A stretch of DNA of 64,000 bases from Persicaria tinctoria (Eukaryota > Streptophyta > Magnoliopsida > Caryophyllales > Polygonaceae): NCBI GenBank assembly GCA_037127255.1, contig JBANSL010000008.1, positions 11,601,396 to 11,665,395 on the forward strand, given 5' to 3'. This document shows, in pieces, positions 58,002 to 64,000 of this stretch. The notes beneath the pieces were generated by a model. The model saw only the letters and a program-made list of their open reading frames with translations. It was not told the DNA's origin and searched no databases. Each line of letters starts with the position of its first letter. Positions within the stretch are counted from its first letter, which is position 1. Position numbers and translations under genes: made by a program.

Positions 58002-60091
58002 ATGGCACTTCCTGTTGTTTATTCTCCGGTGAAAGGGGCGGATGAGCACATCTGTTTTCTAAACAAGGTACTTTCTTGCTTCTGCAAATTTATCCTTACT
58101 TGATTGAATTCCCTTTTTTTTTAAATCGGTTTAGAATCGAGCTAGCTCCAAATTGGTGTTAATTTGAGGGGGTTTCAGCTTTTCCCTTTTATAAAAATGG
58201 AATCTTTGTTGTCAATTTTCGTTACCGTTTTATCTTCAGTGCGCTTGAAATGGACATATTTTTTGACCGTTTCTTAAGCCGTGTTTTTCTACAATGGAAT
58301 CGACCGACTATCACTTGTCCAGTTGTCCTAATCTTTTTCTTTCAATTTATCGATTTTGTTTTTTTGCCTTTTATTCCTCTTTCCTGTCTCATTTTCGCTT
58401 CGATGAAGAAGATCTTCAGATGCAACCCACAGTTTCATCCCCAACTGCTCGAGTATATAAATCCATTTGAAATCACCAATAAAACTGTGAAATTGATTGC
58501 TGGATTTTGTTTAACATGTACAAATTGATCGCAGGAATTGGTGATAAAGGCACCAAAGAGATCTCCAATGTTGTTGAGGATGGTGGTGTTGGTGGCGGTG
58601 ATGGTCTGTGGGGTTTACATCTTCTCCACCTGTTTCAATGAGGTGGGCCCTTACAAAATGGCTAAGCTCCTCAACATCCAAGCCACTGATCTCCCTGAAC
58701 TCCCTATACATGAACTCCAACATCAACAACAACAACATTGCCTTCCACCCAACACCGGCTCTTCAGAAAAGCCCCTTTACTTGCACTACCCAATGCCCCG
58801 AACTTACAGCAGGTAAAGATCGCGACTTTAAAGCTCGTTTGGTTGAATGTAGGAATGGAAATATTCTTCCCATGAATTGCACCTCGTGGAATTCGGAAAA
58901 CATGTTTGGTTGAAAAAATTTAGAAGATTTCGGTCTCACTTTGGCTGATTATACCATCTGTAGGGTCTCATGAAGTATTCACTGTGGGAATTCGAAAGCG
59001 AACCAAACTAGCACTTATATTAGTGTATAATAACATTAATGCACATTGCACAATTGATTGGCAGGCAAGAATGTGCTTGCAATCCGGTGAGATGGTTTGC
59101 GATCATATCAATGCAGAGATCGGGAAGTGGGTGGTTTGAGACACTGCTGAACAGCCACATGAACATCAGCTCCAATGGGGAAATATTTGGGGCTAGTGTT
59201 AGAAGGAACAATGTTTCAGCACTTTACCATACATTGGATAGAGTATACAACCTTGATTGGTTCAGTAGTGCTTCCAAGAATGAGTGCTCGGCTGCTGTAG
59301 GCTTCAAGTGGATGCTTAACCAGGTAACTCAAAACCCTAAAGTCGTTGATCAGGGTTGTTTGCTGGGTGGTTCGTGTTGATGAGCCTTGAATGGTATTCT
59401 GATTCCTGCAGGGTGTCAATCAGTTTCATGAAGAAGTTGTTGAGTACTTCAACAAGAGAGGTGTTTCTGCTGTATTCTTGTTTCGTAGGAACATACTTCG
59501 TAGGATGGTGTCTTTGAGTGCGAATGCCTACGACAAACAGGCTAAACTGCTGAATGGAACACACAAGTCTCATGTGCATTCACCATTGGAGGTAAAGACG
59601 AATGCCCGCTTCTTCTCTGATTAAAAGGGACCGAATAAATCAAAATGCCTTTTTCTTTTTTGTTTGGTAGGCTGAAGTACTTGCCAGATACAAGCCTAAA
59701 TTAAACATCACCACATTGAATAAGAGTCTGAAGAGGGAAGAGCAGATGATCACAAACACGCTCAACTACTTCAAGAACACGCGCCACATTGTCCTCTTCT
59801 ACGAGGATGTTGTCAGAAACCGCACTGTAAGCCTTCACTTTCTTGTATATGAGTCATTTTTCTTCAAAAGTAGGCACGTCCTGATACGTATGCTTGTTAA
59901 TCTGTTATGATGGACAGAAGCTGAGAGAGGTGCAGGAGTTTCTGGGTGTGCCTTACAGAAACCTCACAAGCCGACAGGTGAAGATTCACAACGGGCATCT
60001 GTCGAGTTCAGTCAATAACTGGGACGAAGTCCAGAAAGAGCTCGTGGGTACATCTTATGAGAGGTTCCTCCATAAAGACTACAGAAGATAG
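58002..60091 (+). CDS. membrane-anchored sulfotransferase-like protein (NodH/P-loop family)
   Basis: Six exons (plus): 58002-58067, 58535-58812, 59065-59323, 59412-59591, 59671-59826, 59918-60091. All are GT..AG, the frame is continuous, and the product is 370 residues. The start MALPVVYSPVKGADEHICFLNK is encoded by exon 1 alone. Residues about 34-53 (MLLRMVVLVAVMVCGVYIFS) form a single membrane anchor, implying a type II Golgi-type topology. The catalytic domain shows the PAPS 5'-phosphosulfate loop ISMQRSGSGWFETLLNSH (near residue 130) and the 3'-phosphate motif AVFLFRRNILRRMVSL (near 221-236), then VLFYEDVVRN and VQEFLGVP. The family transfers sulfate from PAPS; the acceptor in plants is unknown. 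A short lysine/arginine-rich C-terminus (FLHKDYRR) closes it. A scrambled partial copy lies 1.2 kb downstream. Confidence 0.92.
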
Positions 60092-60814
60092 ATTTCCATT
60101 TCTTTAGGGGAAGAGAAAATGTGATTTTGTGATGTAAATATTGCCTACTAGAAAATGCTCGAGTTTACAGAAGACAACAAATCTGCAACTGGGGGGCCTT
60201 AATCTTTCATTTATATTTTTTTATCATGTAAAACTTGAACACATGATTCAGCAAGAAGTGAAATGAAATGAACATGATCTGATATTCAAATCTCTAGATA
60301 TCGAGAGTTAAATACGAGCAAAAGCGGAAGCCAAAAAAAAACGCAACGAAAACAAGCAAGAGAATAAGGTGAGGTTCAGTCAACGACCTACGTCCCTAGG
60401 GAGTAGTCCGTTGGGACTCGGGATCGGGGGTCGTGTGCACACGTGCGCTAATAGCTTAGCACATAAGCCGAGCGGGGTTTCATCCCAAAATCAATTGGCA
60501 ATAGGAGGAGTAACCCACTATCTTATATACTAAGACTTCTTTGTTCATATAATCAATGTGAGACTCTTTTGGTCTCTTCACATTCCTTTCATTATCTCAA
60601 CAAACTCAGACCAAACAAACAAACCATAAATATGCAAGTGAATGAAGCAACAATAAAGGAAAGGGAAAAAGATATTCCAAAATCAAAGACGACGATGAAG
60701 AGCACCATTAGGCTTAATTTAAGGTAGAAGTGCAAGGTTTTTCAGGAATCTCCTTTAATAGGCCTTGCAGCCATATTGCCTCTTTGCAGGCCTGCAATGT
60801 ATTTGATGATAGTA
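60092..60814. other. 3' flank of the sulfotransferase-like gene and possible LTR scrap
   Basis: The first part is presumably 3' UTR. Around 60370-60600, GACTCGGGATCGGGGGTCG, then GGAGTAACCCACTATCTTAT and TGTGAGACTCTTTTGGTCTC, have the look of LTR/leader sequence, but no second LTR or ends were found. Confidence 0.35.
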
Positions 60815-61170
60815 CTACAATTGATTGTAGTTGTGCTTTCCAAGAGATGCAGTTCCATGCCCATGTAAATAGATAGAAAGTGGTAGACTTCTGATTATCC
60901 TTATTACAACTACATCCATATCCATATAACCCTGCAAATTCATAGAGAAGTGCTTTCCATACACTAATCCCATACTCACAGAGCCACAGAGATATCTCAA
61001 TAAAAATTTCATTGCAGTCCAGTGTTTGATAATGGGGTTAGACATAAACCTGCTTAAGACACAGATAGCAAAAGTTAGATCTGGTCAAGAACATATCATT
61101 GCATACATCACAAAACCCACAACAGCATCATAAGGAACTTTACTCATATAGGCAGCCTTAATTATCTGAA
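60815..61170 (-). pseudogene. copia reverse transcriptase/RNase H fragment
   Basis: The minus strand reads AVVGFVMYAMICS, a stop, PDLTFAICVLSRFMSNP, then HWTAMKFLLRYLCGS and GLVYG, matching copia ..GSLMYAM..TRPDI..AV..VSR.M..P...HW.A.K...RYL.GT. It is cut off within RNase H and at its start. A TGA replaces the arginine before PD. Isolated fragment with no LTRs. Confidence 0.75.
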
Positions 61171-61269
61171 GATAAGGGTTTTGAAGTCATGGTTAGGTCA
61201 AAATGACCTCCTAGGGGTATAAGAGTAGATTTAGCACAAGAAAAGCTTTATGAACCTTTTTAACATAAT

Positions 61270-61396
61270 CAGTTTGGGACACTGCTGAACAGCCACGTGA
61301 ACATCAGCTCCATATCCTCCTATGGGGAAATATTTGGGGCTTGTGATAGAAGCTGAGAGAGGTGCAGGAGTTTCTGGGTGTGCCTTACAGAAACCT
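61270..61396 (+). pseudogene. scrambled copy of the sulfotransferase gene (exon 3 piece joined to exon 6)
   Basis: 61272-61345 matches exon 3 (59134-59203: GACACTGCTGAACAGCCAC, then GGGGAAATATTTGGGGCT) with a short extra segment ATATCCTCCT. 61349-61396 matches the start of exon 6 (59918-59965: AAGCTGAGAGAGGTGCAGGA to CTTACAGAAACCT) almost exactly. Exons 4 and 5 and all introns between are missing. The join sits at AGAAG, present at both source sites. It lies in the probable 3' UTR of the minus-strand metallophosphoesterase gene. Confidence 0.8.
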
Positions 61397-61628
61397 GATG
61401 TGCCAGCAACACACACAGGGAGATACTCTTCCTGCAATTTGTTTTTACCATGTCCAAAATTGCATTGCTTTCTAAAGAGCTCAAATATTATATACAAAGA
61501 TGTCACATATTCAAATAGCCCTTTCACTGAAACTTCTGTTTCAGTAGAAATGGCAATAAATGACGAATAGCCCTCTTGAACATGTTCCGGCTGGTTTTGC
61601 AACTCAGTTTTTAGAGAGGGTTGGTTTG

Positions 61629-64000
61629 TCAATGGTTCTGATGGATAACAAAATGATCCACTATCCTAACTGTAGCTAATGGGTCCTGCTGCGTAAACGC
61701 CGCCCTCCATTTGCTTGGATGCTTCCTCTGGTGACTGAGCTGCTGCGCCTGCTTCGTCTCCTCATCCCATTTGGGGTCCAATTTCCACTCTTTGGGAACC
61801 TACGGATCCGAAATCTCACTTGTTACAAATGCAAAAGAACATCTCAGATTATGCAGCTAAATCTTTTGATTATACTCCTTACTTTGTCAACAGCAAGTGT
61901 GAACACTTCAAGATCTCCATCAGGCTTGATGTGGAACCGGGTAAACGACTTGTAGTTGGCAATGCGAAGGGAGGAAAAGGCTTCATCAAAATGTATGTGG
62001 AGCCAGTTGATGCAAATGTACAAATAGCTTCCCAACACCAAGGAGACAACTGGGGTAGAGAAGACCCAGAAGTAGAGGAAAACGGAAGCATAATAGATGA
62101 CAGCACCACCTCTAGAGAGAGATTGCATTCCGTACTTGCATATATTGCTCCTCGTTACAGCCATGACCTGGTTACAAGATAGCTTTCCAAAGATCAGATG
62201 GTGTATGGCCATATTGTGAAAACAGATACTTGCGAATTAAATCTGTTAAAAAGTACATTTGGACAAGGTGAGAAGTATGACCCACCTCAGGGACATCGAA
62301 CGCAGACATTAAGTACTTGATGCATGCTGGATACAAGCCAAATGTCCAATACTCTATACGAGCACGGAGACCAGTTGGATCAGGGAAGTGCTCTCCTTCG
62401 ACCTGTCTGTACCAATCATAGAGTGTGTGATACCCTGCAGAAGAGATCAATTTTTTTGGACCATGGTTAATTAGTATTTAGTGTAAGATTACAAAAAAGC
62501 TATCAAATGGCTAATTGACCCTAGAAAAGGCTAACACAAGGCCAGATAAAAAAAAAAAAAACTCCATCAATTACATCACAAAAAGAATACCCCACTCACA
62601 GCATAAACTCTCTCTAGCAACATAAAGCCATAAAGGTAGGACAAGGCTTACATGAAGCAACAAAAAGCCTTGCAAAAAGCCAAAAACATTGTCAAGTAGA
62701 ACTCAAAGCCTCAATAAGTCAATAGAGCATGCTACTTATGGCATCAACACAAGGTGACAATGGTCATAAAGTCCACCTATTACAGTTCATAATAGCAATG
62801 GAAACCATGTAGCAGCACTAACATCTCAAAGGCTATAAGCCCAAAATCAGATAACAATATGAAAGTGTGACAGCAGGGACTCTTGGAGGCAGCATAAAAA
62901 GCACACCATACAACTATACATAGACAAGCACAATCCCAAACCAGGCTAAATTCAGAAAACTAAAAGCAAAGAGAAGAAAGTGATTACCAGAAGTTGCCAG
63001 CAGTTTATGCCTAATACACATCTCAACCCCGAGTTCTAGCAGCAACATCAAGATCAACGCGGCAGCGAGGTGTGCAGAAACGTGAAGAAGCCCAATAAAT
63101 ACTCGTCCTTTACGTGATACTTTGGATGGGACCAGATATATAGCTGATATAAGCAATGCTATTGTAGCAACTAAAGAGACATGAGATTGCTCCAGCAAGT
63201 ATGTAAAGGCACCCCACACTGTACCAAAGAAACTTTTCACATGACCAGGAAAGGTATCCTCTCGCAAGATGTGTTTGAGCTCACACTAGCAGAAGAATGA
63301 AAAGTAATCAGTTAAATTACTTGATAACATCCAAAATCACTTGAACACAAACAAAAGGGTAGAAAACAAACCTGTGGAAACATAGAGAAAACAAGTAGAA
63401 AATATATAATGCCACCAATAAAATCAAATTGCCAGTTCTTCTTTCTAAACTTCAGTATGTTGCCCAAAGCTATCTGAATAACATGCAAAAAAGAGAGACT
63501 GTCAACACATGATTGAATTGTGCAAGAGGAAACTAGAAAGAATTAACAAATGGAATATTACCCTGCCTGAATCTTCACAAGAGGGATAAGCAGCTTTCAT
63601 ATCATATGAAGTTCCATAAAACTTTCTGAAATTACTAAAAACGTGGGTAGGATGCAAAAATGCCCCACCACAACCATTGACAATGAGATGCTGCACATAT
63701 ACAGGTTTATCAGAAGGCACATATGAATGGCGCATATAGTGATGTAGATCCCCCGCCATACGAAGCTTGCACCGTCCTTTTAGATGGTCACGTATCAAAT
63801 ATGCAATGTTCTTTCCGGAAGTCTGATTCCAGTACGAATCAAGCAGCCAGTTTGGTTCGTGCGTCACTATGATTACTGAATCATTCTCTTCAACCTGGAT
63901 TGAAAAATGATAGGGACAAACTGTTAAGAAAAAAACACTCCAACATAAAACAGAAAAACAAGGTGAAAACAAGGGTAATTTTTTACCTTCTCACTGATCA
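61629..64000 (-). CDS. calcineurin-like metallophosphoesterase with membrane C-terminus (3' part)
   Basis: Exons in window (minus): 64000-63987 (partial), 63894-63562, 63473-63372, 63285-62988, 62434-62286, 62167-61883, 61799-61629. All junctions are GT..AG and in frame; about 450 C-terminal residues are encoded, and the N-terminal half lies beyond the right edge. The first full exon carries IIVTHEPNWLL and AGDLHHYMRHS, the distal metal-binding motifs of calcineurin-type phosphoesterases, and NGCGGAFLHPTHVFSNF, a plant family signature. Several hydrophobic segments follow (FIGGIIYFLLVFSMF; VSLVATIALLISAIYLV; HLAAALILMLLLELGV; GAVIYYASVFLYFWVFS; VVSLVLGSYLYICINWL), so the C-terminus is multi-pass. 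It ends KEWKLDPKWDEE..VRIVDHFVIHQNH. Members are large plant proteins of roughly a thousand residues with unknown substrate. It converges with the sulfotransferase-like gene. Confidence 0.93.

Overview
This 64 kb window is nuclear DNA from a flowering plant, most likely a eudicot. The evidence is intron-containing nuclear genes with GT..AG splice sites and plant-type products (the plant-only complex II subunit SDH5, and a C4 zinc-ribbon ribosomal protein whose promoter has telo-box and site II motifs), set in AT-rich DNA full of plant transposon types. I cannot name the species from sequence alone.

Five host genes could be built exon by exon, all with an open frame across the splice junctions. 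They are: an alpha/beta-hydrolase-fold protein of the TMEM53/DUF829 family (minus, 12297-9537, 7 exons, 380 aa); ribosomal protein eL43/RPL37A (minus, 17201-16723, 3 exons, 92 aa); succinate dehydrogenase subunit 5 (minus, 35313-32837, 4 exons, 241 aa); a NodH-like membrane-anchored sulfotransferase (plus, 58002-60091, 6 exons, 370 aa); and the 3' part of a calcineurin-like metallophosphoesterase with a multi-pass membrane C-terminus (minus, runs off the right edge, stop at 61629). A methyltransferase-like pseudogene fragment lies next to the first gene. The genes are unrelated housekeeping or metabolic loci with no operon-like logic. The last two converge on a short intergenic region holding a copia scrap and a scrambled copy of the sulfotransferase gene.

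The rest is a layered transposon landscape. 1-8.5 kb: two decayed Ty1/copia elements, each next to a G-rich hAT-like remnant. 12.5-15.3 kb: a TIR MITE, a clean 460 bp hAT element (8 bp target duplication) and a 1.26 kb Mutator-like element (9 bp duplication). 18.8-31.6 kb: a train of four TIR elements separated only by (TA)n microsatellites, carrying GC-rich exon-like fragments, tandem arrays and tRNA-like (A-box/B-box) modules; this is the most unusual part of the window. 35.5-40.1 kb: a shredded LINE interrupted by a hAT-like element and a 2.3 kb solo LTR. 40-45 kb: foldback elements and MITEs. 45.5-51.1 kb: one Helitron inserted six bases inside the 5' end of another, with a Stowaway MITE and a foldback Mutator-type MITE inside. 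51.7-55.1 kb: a hAT element containing a fifth (TA)n-flanked element, followed by a complete 550 bp TRIM. 55.9-57.7 kb: nested Stowaways, a degenerate hAT-like remnant and a LINE 3' end.

All gene calls rest on motif recognition from memory and on splice-junction reading; no database search was run.
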